DNA from: Euonymus europaeus
Taxonomy: Eukaryota; Streptophyta; Magnoliopsida; Celastrales; Celastraceae
Reading direction: 5' to 3'
Assembly (NCBI GenBank): GCA_963580455.1
Contig: OY756972.1
Location: 6,401,001-6,465,000 of the forward strand
DNA length: 64,000 nt
Shown one piece after another: positions 45,452 to 54,839 of this stretch. A model generated the notes under the pieces. The model had not been told where the DNA came from and searched no databases. It was given only the letters and a program-made list of their open reading frames with translations. Positions within the stretch are counted from its first letter, which is position 1; each line of letters begins with the position of its first letter. The position numbers and the translations under genes are program-made.

Positions 45452-45895
45452 TGTTGTAAATTGACAGTCCGGATCGAGCAGGATTGCAGCTTCCAATGAA
45501 CTTGAAATAATAAAGGCGAAATTGGACACACAGATTTTACGTGGAAAACCCCTAATGAACAGGGTAAAAACCACGGACCGGTATAGAAGAATTCACTATG
45601 GAGTAAATGATTACAACCTTCTCTCTAATTTAACAAGGAGAGAACAATGACACTCTCTCTTGAAACTAGGAGAAAAACTAAAACACTCTCAACTCAAAAC
45701 CTCTCTTTCTCTCACTCTCACCTTCTCCTTCTTTGTTACTTTGATTTTGTGTGTCAAATGAAGTAGAGATTGCATGCCTTATATAGGCATAGATGGAGGC
45801 AAATATTAGTTGGTTTCTACCCAACTATTAGTTGGTTTCTACCCAACTATTAAATTGACTTAGAACATGCCACCTACTTTCTAGAAGATTCAACA
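45452..45895 (-). repeat. Copia 5' LTR with promoter
   Basis: 444 bp. On the minus strand CCTATATAAGG (about 45778-45788) is a good TATA box. Upstream of it, in U3, lie two tandem 22-bp copies (about 45806-45853) each able to form an AGTTGG/CCAACT hairpin, placed where Tnt1 has its repeated enhancer boxes. A CT-rich transcribed leader follows. Confidence 0.92.
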
Positions 45896-45900
45896 CTCAT
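45896..45900. repeat. Target site duplication CTCAT (right)
   Basis: Right copy of the 5-bp duplication of the copia element. Confidence 0.92.
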
Positions 45901-46156
45901 AGCTTCCTCTAGTGTTGGCTTAATACTTGTTATCTCAACATGGTATTACACGCAACAAATTCATTGCAACTGTCTCTAAAAATCACCACGAAACCAATAC
46001 ACCTACTGCCACGTGAACAGTGGCATCCCAATTTGTTAAGTATGACTAATATGTAAAAGGACTAGTTTATGGTGGAGGGAATGGGCCAATAGGCCCGAAG
46101 CCTATGATTCGAGTAAGTTAAGGGGGTGTGGGGGTCAGTAGAGAAGTGTTGAACAA

Positions 46157-46351
46157 GTGCTACTAGTTCAATCCAAGTGTCACAAGGCATTGAAAGATGA
46201 AAAGTCAGAGTCAATGAAAGATCAGGATTGGGAAGTTATAGAAAAGTTAGCTCTCAGCACAATTTGCACATGCTTGGCTGATTCAGTACTATATGATGTA
46301 ATTGAGGAGAAGATCTCAAAGACTCTATGGCACAAATTAATATACAAATGA
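46157..46351 (+). pseudogene. Copia Gag fragment
   Basis: A 64-codon frame whose middle, DWEVIEKLALSTICTCLADS followed by KTLWHKL, matches the Gag (UBN2-type) domain of plant copia elements. No protease or pol follows; AT-rich repeats begin straight after. It is a relic unrelated to the intact element nearby, being on the opposite strand and of a different family. Confidence 0.7.
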
Positions 46352-46394
46352 AATTTTTATTTTTATATTTTATAAATCAAATTTACATTTTTTT

Positions 46395-46760
46395 TATACA
46401 ACTATTGTAACATTTTTAGTAATATTAACATATTTCTACATTTTTTATATAATTATTATAAATATTTCAACATTTTTTTATATAAATATAACACTAATTT
46501 ATAATAATATTTACATATTTCCGCCTTTTGTATATAAATATTAAAAATATTTTTAATTATATCAAATTATTTCGGGCCTTTTTATATAAATATTGAAAAT
46601 ATTTTTAGTAATGTTAACATATTTCGGCCTTTTGTATATAAATATTACAAATATTTTAATAATATTAAAATATTCCAGGCCTTTTTAATATAAATATTAA
46701 AAATATTTTTAGTAATGTTAACATATGTCAACATTTTTTATATAAATATTATAAAAAGCA
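46395..46760. repeat. Degenerate ~51-bp AT-rich tandem repeat
   Basis: About six or seven units built around TTCGGCCTTTTTATATAAATATT followed by AAAAATATTTTTAGTAATRTTAACATA (consensus described in parts). Unit starts near 46521, 46571, 46623, 46672 and 46726 give spacings of 49-54 bp. Very low GC apart from the GGCC core. Possibly a small satellite array or matrix-attachment-like DNA. Confidence 0.75.
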
Positions 46761-48185
46761 AATTGAGTTTTTTTTTAAATGAAGGATATTTTAACCATTT
46801 GACTGATATATAAGAGATAGTTTACATATTTCAATTTTTAAACCACTTAAAATATTGCTCAAAATGATTTTTTTTACCATTTGAAAATGCAAAAAAAATG
46901 TTAAATTATATGCTGATTTATCAATTGGTGTTTGATTATATAGCATTTTGTGTGGAGCCTGTACGCTATGTATGCTATAGTCTAGCATGTATGCTGTTTA
47001 AAAATATTTATCAAACACTATCAACATATATGTTGGTTCAAATATTATGATTGTTTGGCTCATTTTTTTACTAGTAGCATATATGTTGGTGGCAATTTTT
47101 GTGCAATGACATTAAATATTTAACCTAATTAAATTAATTATAACTCTTCATTAATGCATAAAGTAAGGGTGAATTTGTCCGGAAAAATCAAATTGTCCGA
47201 AAATGCTCATTTTTTAGACAATTTCAAAAATGATCTCCAAAATGGTTTGATGAGCTTTAAAATTGTACCTGAAATGATTCTTTTGAAATTGTCATTTGGT
47301 ATATGACGGTGCCAATGTTTTTAACATTTGGGTAGTGGGAGTTTCAAGGGTTAATACTTTTGGTCACTCGAAGATTTTTCATGTTTCATTTTCGTCACCG
47401 AAGAATGAAATGTTTCAAGTTAGTCACTGAACATTTTATTTTGTTCCAGTTAGTACAATTTTTTTCAAAAATGGACAATCAATTTGGTGACGGAGCACTT
47501 TGACTGCCTAATAATCAATTTGGTGCACCGATTTTAAAGATGCAAAGTTCCTCTCACGATCCGTATTAACCCTGTAATAGAAACTAAAATGTTGTTATTA
47601 GAAAATAGAAACTAAAATATTATTATTGAACCATTTTTCATAACTTTGGGGGTTTACTTGACCCATTTTTCAAGGTATAGGGGCTCATTTGCCGATTTTT
47701 CAGAGTACAAGGACTCATTTGCCCCATTTCTGAACGGCTAAAAATTATACGTCATCGAACTAACGGCCACTTCAGCAATATTTAACGAAAATTGGCTCGA
47801 GGGGCTAACATGGCCCATTCTTATAAGTTGAGAGGTCATTTTGGCCCGAAAAAAATTTAGGGGCCAAAATGACCCAAAATGCAAAGTTCAGGGACTTTTT
47901 CGATTCTTCTCCCTTTTAAATTTCCAACTCATCTATCATCATTCACCTGCTACACTTTCCTCCATTTCTTTCGTCAATCTTTGAGACGTTGATCCAACTC
48001 GCATACCACGTAGTGAAAACTATGGATGAGTCCAACAACTCCGATCTATACGAGCGGCCCACTCGCCGCATCACCAACGACATCGAAGGTAGATTTGACC
48101 GTCTATGGCACTAATAATCTCAAATGGATTTCTATCAGATATGCTTGAATCTGGTTAAAATAAGAAGAATACCCTCCTCATTCTT
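46761..48185. other. Intergenic DNA
   Basis: No gene I can support. About 47335-47890 has the look of a dispersed non-coding repeat (stretches such as AGTTAGTCACTGAACATTTT and repeated GGGGCTCATTTG..CCCATTTTTC phrases). A short frame at 48022-48114 begins MDESNNSDLYERPTRRIT and stops after 30 codons; it could be an exon remnant. Confidence 0.35.
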
Positions 48186-48189
48186 ACAA

Positions 48190-48294
48190 AGTATGTTCAT
48201 AGAGTATAAGCTCTCGTAAAATGTAAAAGCTGAGAGTGTCTGAGAGTATGATGACAGAGTATAAGCTAGCTTATACTCTGACACAAACGGACGG
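48190..48294 (+). mobile_element. MITE copy 1 (with 26-bp palindrome)
   Basis: About 105 bp matching the reverse complement of 51561-51677 over its length (AGAGTATAAGCTCTCGTAAA, AGCTGAGAGTGTCTG). It contains a perfect 26-bp palindrome at 48255-48280 centred on AAGCTAGCTT. One end resembles GTTTGTGTCAGAGTAT, the other is eroded. The GGGTCCGTTTG-type end seen in copy 2 suggests a Harbinger-like MITE. Confidence 0.65.
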
Positions 48295-48899
48295 ATAGTT
48301 GTTGTTCAAGGTATGAGCATTAATGGCCAAAGTTCAAAGCTTCTCCACAACAAGAGATTGAATTGAGATGGTAAAGGTAATGAGATTTGTAGATTGGGGA
48401 TGGAGGAGTAAATGAGAAGGTAGCTTGAGGGGTAAAATAGAAAGAGATTGCAAAGTTTATGTGAATACTGCATTAATTACACATGAATGCATAATGACTA
48501 TATAAAACTATTATCTATAGAGAATTTTAATTAGGCTTGATCGACAACTTCATTTACATTTGTTTTAATTTTCATCAACCATCAAAAATATCTCAAATAC
48601 AAGTGTACTACAATTATTACGTCATAAATACAGTTAAAAGTTAAAATTATATACCACGCATGCCCCTAGTTTTCTCGAATGTTTGGTCAAATTAAAACAT
48701 GCCACGTTAGTGTTAGTGACACAAACAAAACAGATATTCTGTGACTCTAGTTTTACTTCCATTGAAGCCCAATCAATGTGCACGCACCCCAACAGACATC
48801 GCGTGGTCCCAAATATTTGAATTCAATAGAACACCCACTCGTCTCCCTCTCAAAACGCACACTCCGAACAGTCATCTCATCCTCTCTGCCATAAAAACC

Positions 48900-48925
48900 C
48901 TAGCAGAACCCTAACCTTTCATCTA
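48900..48925 (+). promoter_or_regulatory. Telo-box-like motifs upstream of coiled-coil gene
   Basis: Two close AACCCTA/AAACCCTA-type motifs (near 48896-48904 and 48908-48916) lie about 55-75 bp before the ATG. Such motifs are common near transcription starts of growth-related plant genes. A CCATAAAAA stretch precedes them. Role is inferred. Confidence 0.4.
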
Positions 48926-48970
48926 CATACCAAATCGCAAAATCCAATCTTTACCGCACTTTTTTCGGAG

Positions 48971-50788
48971 ATGGCTAAGAAGAAATCGGACCCGCATTCC
49001 GAACACCCCAAGAACCAAGAAGAACCTGCCGTTCTTGACCAACGCAAAGCCTTAGCCCATCAGCCCTCCATGGACGATCCCGAGGAGAAGTTTCAGAATC
49101 TGAAATCACTCAACAATCTGATTATTAAAGAGACCGTTCAGAAAAGACAGCAGGTTGAGTCTCTGGTGAAGGCGAAAGAGGGGTTGGAGGCTGAGTTGAC
49201 GCTGGCAGGTGAGGAAAATGTTGGTTTAAGGTTGGAGAATGATCTTTTATTGGTTTTTTTGGAGACTCAGATGAGTTTTTTGTTTCATGGGTTGGAGGGA
49301 CAAAGGATTGAGAGGGAGAGGATCATTGGATTGCTGAAGAACGAAGTGAACGGGCTGATAGGTGATCTGGAAAGTGACAGAGATTATTTGAGGCAAGTTT
49401 GCCAAGAAAAAGATTCGTTGAAAACTGATCTTGATTTTCGATTAGAGGAGGCAAGTGGGTTGAGGGAGAAAGTTGTGGATATGGAGGCAAAGGAGAGGGA
49501 GATGAAGCGGGAAATGGAAAAGTTAAATCGGGAATATGAACTGCTATTGGAGGAGAAACAGGTGAGGGAGAAATATATTGAGGTCATGGGAAGGGAAAGT
49601 GAAGCGGTTAAGCAGAAGTTAGGGAGGATGGAGATAGTTAATGGAAATATGAAGAGAGAGATTGAGAGTATTGTGAAAGAAAAGGAGAAAATTGAGCGCG
49701 AGAAAATGGGGCGGATTCTAGTGATTGCTGAGTTGGAGAAAGAAGTACAAAAGCTGAATAACGTCATATGGAATTTGGGGAAGGAAGGTGAAGTTATGCA
49801 GAAAAATGCTCTAGATTTGGAGAAGATTTATAGTCAGGCTATGGAGCAGAAAAAGGCAAGAGAGAAAGAGTTTGATGCTTTGGTGGCAGAAAAGAAAGAG
49901 AAAGAAAATGCATTCGAGAGGTTAGTGGAGGACAAGTCTTCATGTGAGGTGATGTACAGGATGGCACAAATGGATATAGAGAAGTTAAGGGAATCAATAA
50001 AGAAATTGATTCAAGAAAAAAATGAAATCGAGCAGACAAAACTTGGCAAAGACCGTGAAGCTGTTGAGTTGCATAAAGAGATTGGTGAGTTAAGAGACAT
50101 CATGTCTAAATTGCAAGCGTCATGCAGAAAACAAGAAGAGGGGAATAATAAATTAGTGTCTGAAATCAGCCACTGTAAAGATGTCAATGCTCAAGTCGTG
50201 TCTGAGAGGGATGAGGCTCAAAAGGCTCTGAATGAGGAGAGAAAGAACATAGTGGATTTGAGGTCAAGGGTTCTGGAAATAGAAAAAAGGATGGAAGATA
50301 CTGTTGCAGAGTTGGCTCGTGTAAGCATTTCTCGTGAGAAGATAATTAAGAAGAAGGCGGAGATGGAGAACCGAATTAGACTGGTTTGTAAGGAAAAAGA
50401 TATAGTGCAAAAGAATCTCTCGGAGGCTCAGCAAAGAATTTGTGATTTAAGAGCTTCAATGGAAGCCCTTGACTTTCGTTCAAAGCAGACACTGACCATG
50501 TTGAAGAATACTGCTGCATTTGTGCATCAAAACAAGAATAGAGAGGGAGTACTTGATAATGAACAGAAGCTGGCAGATCAGATGGAGCCTCATGTATCCG
50601 AGCTGGAAGCCATCAAGGATGCATTCACAGACAAAGAGATAGCAGTGAAGGATTTAAAGCAGCAACTTGAGTGTATGCAGAAAGCTGTGACACAGGCACA
50701 TAGGAGGAAGAGCTTCTGGACTGTGATATCTTCTGCCGCAACTTTTGTTGCTGCCGCATCTGTTGCATATGCTGCCAGAGGACGCTGA
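48971..50788 (+). CDS. Long coiled-coil protein, probably tail-anchored
   Basis: A single 605-codon open frame without introns, starting MAKKKSDPHSEH. Almost the whole protein (residues about 40-570) is charged heptad-type sequence (for example EEKQVREKYIEVMGRESEAV) predicted to form long coiled coils. The last 25 residues, SFWTVISSAATFVAAASVAYAARGR, hold one hydrophobic segment ending in AARGR, as in a C-terminal membrane anchor facing the cytoplasm. I know such proteins from plants as uncharacterised or myosin/tropomyosin-like coiled-coil proteins, and I cannot name this one. WIT- or NEAP-type nuclear-envelope proteins have a similar plan, but no sequence match is claimed. Minus-strand frames inside it are shadows. 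Confidence 0.85.
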   Translation: MAKKKSDPHSEHPKNQEEPAVLDQRKALAHQPSMDDPEEKFQNLKSLNNLIIKETVQKRQQVESLVKAKEGLEAELTLAGEENVGLRLENDLLLVFLETQMSFLFHGLEGQRIERERIIGLLKNEVNGLIGDLESDRDYLRQVCQEKDSLKTDLDFRLEEASGLREKVVDMEAKEREMKREMEKLNREYELLLEEKQVREKYIEVMGRESEAVKQKLGRMEIVNGNMKREIESIVKEKEKIEREKMGRILVIAELEKEVQKLNNVIWNLGKEGEVMQKNALDLEKIYSQAMEQKKAREKEFDALVAEKKEKENAFERLVEDKSSCEVMYRMAQMDIEKLRESIKKLIQEKNEIEQTKLGKDREAVELHKEIGELRDIMSKLQASCRKQEEGNNKLVSEISHCKDVNAQVVSERDEAQKALNEERKNIVDLRSRVLEIEKRMEDTVAELARVSISREKIIKKKAEMENRIRLVCKEKDIVQKNLSEAQQRICDLRASMEALDFRSKQTLTMLKNTAAFVHQNKNREGVLDNEQKLADQMEPHVSELEAIKDAFTDKEIAVKDLKQQLECMQKAVTQAHRRKSFWTVISSAATFVAAASVAYAARGR

Positions 50789-51560
50789 GTAATTTGGTTT
50801 TTCCTTCAATTTTTGCTTTTAGAACTTGTTACTTTCAGTTTTAGAACAGACCTTTTAAAAATCAACTTGATGGGAAAGATAATGTCATTTTGGTACTTTG
50901 AGCTTCTGCCTGAGAATAATGTTTTTCAATCAATCATGAATTCACAAGCTTATATGTGATTGTCTACTGCTTCTTGAATGATCTGAAATATCTAACATGC
51001 TGTTTTATTTAAATCAACGGATTCGTATCATGAGATGTTAGCTATTTCTCTCTTGATTTTCTTACGTTTTTGTGCCTTTTCGTATTTGTATCTATACTTT
51101 CATTGCTGCTCACTTGCGCCTCCTCCATTCTGTTCTCTTATTAGTGTGAATCCTAAAGAAGTGAAAATCAACTGAAGGGCTGTGATTGAGGCCATATCTT
51201 CTATGCCTCTACTTGATTAGATTCTGCTTGATGGCTTTGTGATGTACATTTGGACATGAATCCTTGCTTCTATACAAAGTTAATCTAATAATAACATAAC
51301 AGTGCTTTCTGATAGCTATTTGAACTACCGGCATGTCTTACAGTTTTCCTGTCTACATTGTGAGACCCTAGAAAGCACCAACGCTGCAAAATGGCCAATG
51401 AATCCGCCTCAGATTCGAACTGAGTTCGAATGCGAGCTCGACTAGCCTGAGTTCGAGTCTGGCGAGCGTTGACTGAGTCGGAGAAGTCAACTCACCGGTG
51501 ACTCTTTTTTGAAGCGAAATCGACTCGATAAAACACATGAAGTTTCAGATATGACGCCTA
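50789..51560 (+). other. 3' UTR and flank of the coiled-coil gene
   Basis: T-rich 3' UTR-like sequence to about 51100, then intergenic DNA. No further gene seen. GC-rich 51365-51510 (AACTGAGTTCGAATGCGAGC) may be a repeat fragment. Confidence 0.4.
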
Positions 51561-51677
51561 TGTTTGTTTCAGAATATAAGCTAGCTTATACTCTGTCCCC
51601 ATACTCGCAGACACTCTCAGCTTTTACGTTTTACGAGAGCTTATACTCTATCAACATATTCTGATCCAAACGGACCC
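51561..51677 (-). mobile_element. MITE copy 2, opposite orientation
   Basis: About 117 bp. On the minus strand it begins GGGTCCGTTTGGATCAGAAT and its other end is TGTTTGTTTCAGAATATAAG, so terminal inverted repeats of about 20 bp are visible. It is the partner of 48190-48294. The central palindrome is present with one mismatched pair. No clear target duplication was seen. Confidence 0.65.
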
Positions 51678-54600
51678 GGCGACTCTTCATGTTTGGATCT
51701 ATTGTCAAATGCCCTATAGACTGAGAGACAAAGAGATGTGCTTCTTCTTCTTCCTCTTCTTCTTGTGCTTCAAATTTGTTGCCTTTCCTCTTCTTCGTAT
51801 TTCTTCATTCATTTTGGTTGCAAATGGCCTATAGAGTTTAGACTGAGAGACAAAGAGGTGGGCTTTGTTGATATTTGGGTTTTTTATTCCTGATTTGTCA
51901 AATGACCTTACCTATATCTTTAAATTCAAAATAAGTCTTTCTGGTATTGTTTTGAACTTTTTGTTGAATAATAATATATATATATATATATAATATTGTC
52001 CTCTCATGCGGGCTGAAATTACAGACTTAATTTACGGACTGTATTTTCATCAGTTCGATTGCAACAACGACCATGATTTGAGATTTCTAACCAGCACTTC
52101 TTCTTTGAAAAACTCCCATGTCCCTCTCTAGCTCTCTATTCATTTCAGCTTCGATAGCACTCCCATGTCCCTCTTTGTGGTTCGCGTTGACGGAAGGATG
52201 AATGGCCACTGGAGTCTTTGTTGTTTGGGTATACAAATATTGGGATTTGCAGGTGAGAAGATTTGAGCCAAAAAGAGGAGCAAACTCATATATGCAAGAC
52301 GGACAAAGAAAGAAAACAAGACAGAGATACACGAAATGGGTTCATCAATCTAAAAGATAGAGACACGGAATCTGCGGCAGAGACATTGGTTCGTGATAGA
52401 GATGTTGAATCGCCGATTGAGAGGAGGGAGAAGACGCGAGAAGGAGAAGCTGCCGCGAAATCAGATCTGTCACAAATCAGGGTTGTCACGAACCTCCTCT
52501 GTATTGAAGAAAACTCATTATTGATGGAGGCAGGTTATCACAAACTCATAGGAAGAAATTGCACAGAGGAGGTAGCTGATTGAGAGGAGGAAGAAGAAGT
52601 TGGATTCTATGAAACTAAGATAGATCTAGTCCGTTGATGACATCGTACGATCAAAAATAGAAGTTCGTAAAATGAGTGTGTAAGATGTGTCCGTATAAGA
52701 GAAAGTTCGTATATATATATATATTTATTTATTTGTCGAGTCTCCCGGCATGTGCATCCTAGATTCTTCGAGAATTTACGAATCCTCGCATTCCCGCACC
52801 CGCATCCCGTGTCACCGTATCTGAGGCCTGTTTGTCTAGTATTTTCTCCAGATGTTTTATTTTAGACTTCGTTGGTGTACAAGATCAGTTCATTGAGTAT
52901 TTAGATAGATTTAGCCCTCTTTTTTGGGTGTTGGAGGTTCGAGTTTTCTTGGGAATGAATCGAGTATTTATACTTGCATATTCTCTGGCTTTTGTGCATT
53001 TTCCTCCAATGTACATAGGATTTGTCTCATTTGATTACTGTTTTAGCAAAATATCAAATGGCATTTGCAATTTCAATTTTCTAGTTCATGGATTTGCAGT
53101 GTTATATCTACGTCTTTATATTTATGGTTCTCTTCAGTCTTCACACCTTCACTAGTATGTCGAAACGAAAAGCTTCAAAGGGCATGGTCTAGCTGTTGTA
53201 GTGGCGGGTATGGACCCAGCCAATTGATGTAGAAAGAGACTAGACTTGGAGAAACTTATACCTTTGAAGTTGAACCAAGTAGACTGGGGACTTTCATTTC
53301 TATCCATTGCACACAACTCATTTGATGAAATTGGCTTACACTTCTTTTTCTCCTTTAATGCATGCACTAAGTCCTTGTTTCTACTCTTGTGAAATGCAAT
53401 CATGTCACACAGTCTTTGTCTTATTATTGCCACAAGTTAATTTTGTTTGATTTAGTTTCTTAGAAGTAGGGCCTCAATAATGGGAAGGTGAATTAAATAG
53501 GTTCTCATGTCTTCATCAAAGTCTTAGCTGTTTCAAGCTATACAAGGTTTTAATGTTCACTGTAGTCGCTTCTAACACAGACAAATTTTTGACGACGGCA
53601 CAAACAATTCCTCAATCATCTGCCATTTAAATATCTAATATGAGTGTAAATTCGAGTCATTAAATTTATACACTTAATAATTTTGCATATAATAAACTCA
53701 CATCTAATATAAGTTTAAAGTCGAGCCACCAAACTTAGGTGCTCATTTTTTCACGTAACAAACTCACACGCACAATAATTTTCACTAACTAATCTACATG
53801 CATAGTAATTTTTCACTTAATAACATAATAAATTGAATTAAAACCATGTGAATAGATTGACCACAAAATATAGCTCTCAATGAAAATCAGAGGAGAACAT
53901 AGAATCTATACGATTTGGTCTCGGAAATTCACCGACTAGACTATAAGCCGAGTGGTATTTTGTGTTCAAAAGGCATTAAAAAGCTTACCAATAAATGGTA
54001 AAATCAATCACAAATATGGTTCTAATTCATTTTATTCTTTGCAATGTCTCCTACCACCCCTTTTTGGTCACAGCATTCAAAATCTCAACATCTAGGGAAT
54101 CAAATGTAAAAATGGCGCATGAATCCAGAGTTCTCAGCATATGCTACACATGATACCCAAAAAAATGAATGAAACTTCATATATCCCAACCACGTCACCA
54201 TCATCAAATCCCCAAATCAATCACACACCTGGGTTTTAGCCTCCAAACATCATTTCATTTACAATTGCCAAAATAATGTCAAGCAAGAACAATTGAAGGG
54301 AAATAGTGTCTGAAAACTAGATAACACCAACCTTGCAGCATTGTACTATATAACTTGTGTATCAGCCATACACAATAACAGGACATTTTTATCCTATTCC
54401 TATGCATTGTACCATATAACATATATATATAAAGCAAACACAAAATTAGTTTATATAACATCACTGGTATCATTAGACACCAAATTATATACCCATATTC
54501 CGGACTTCAATCTTCTTCTGGCTGAAGTCGGGATGGAAGTCTATTAGATTTAGTATATTTGCTTAAACACGGTCAATGGATGCTACCTAGATCCTTTGTC

Positions 54601-54839
54601 CGTACACAATCACTTCTGCACCATGGACACATTATCGTCCAGCTACATGCTGAACTTCACTTGGCGCATCCAAACCAATTAACAGTTTTCCAAATGTAGA
54701 ATGCTGAAACCCATAATGCATGATAAACCGAGTAGTCTGCAGTTTATACTAGAGAATCATAAATATTGCAACTTCATAATAACCAAAAGCATAATCTCAA
54801 GCTTCCTTTGCATGTCGTGGACTGCTTGTTAAGTTAGGT
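51678..54839. other. Intergenic DNA with weak gene-like pieces
   Basis: TA microsatellites lie at 51970-51992 and 52708-52722. A 106-codon plus-strand frame (52263-52583, very charged, KDRDTESAAETLVRDRD) and fragments near 53155-53430 (GLAVVVAGMDPAN) have some protein-like character, but I recognise no family and see no gene structure. 54500-54839 probably includes the 3' UTR of GID1 (minus strand). Confidence 0.3.

Larger units (their letters stand above)
40691..45895 (-). mobile_element. Intact Tnt1-like Ty1/copia retrotransposon
   Basis: A complete 5,205-bp element on the minus strand with 444-bp LTRs, the CTCAT duplication, an initiator tRNA-Met primer site, a purine tract next to the 3' LTR and one uninterrupted 1,312-codon gag-pol frame. 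The LTRs start TGTTG and end CAACA and I see only one mismatch between them (C/T at about 40786 versus 45547), about 0.2%. At 1.3e-8 substitutions per site per year this implies about 0.1 million years or less (inference). All visible parts needed for autonomous movement are present, so it may be active. Confidence 0.96.
38440..46044 (-). pseudogene. RNase H-like (RVT_3) pseudogene, split in three
   Basis: Three minus-strand pieces read as one RNase H-like domain of the plant RVT_3 type. 46044-45896 gives FRDSCNEFVACNTM. 40690-40566 gives ALHAVPLASYLGYHHLMLEG and DSSIIVAAIQGG. 38621-38440 gives the tail, with QEQRWRVWIEEVPTCLRQ. The joints fall exactly at the target duplications of a copia element (CTCAT) and a solo LTR (GTAGC), so the pieces were contiguous before the insertions. 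Stops and frame shifts between the pieces show it is not functional. The source could be a LINE or a domesticated RNase H-domain gene; the domain alone does not tell. Confidence 0.7.

Noticed and set aside
49384..50039. Minus-strand frames within the coiled-coil gene
   Set aside because: Antisense of a Lys/Glu-rich coding region, which is naturally poor in stops on the other strand.
52263..52583. Charged 106-codon frame as a gene
   Set aside because: Low-complexity Arg/Asp/Glu content from purine-rich repeats, with no homologue I recognise and no gene structure.
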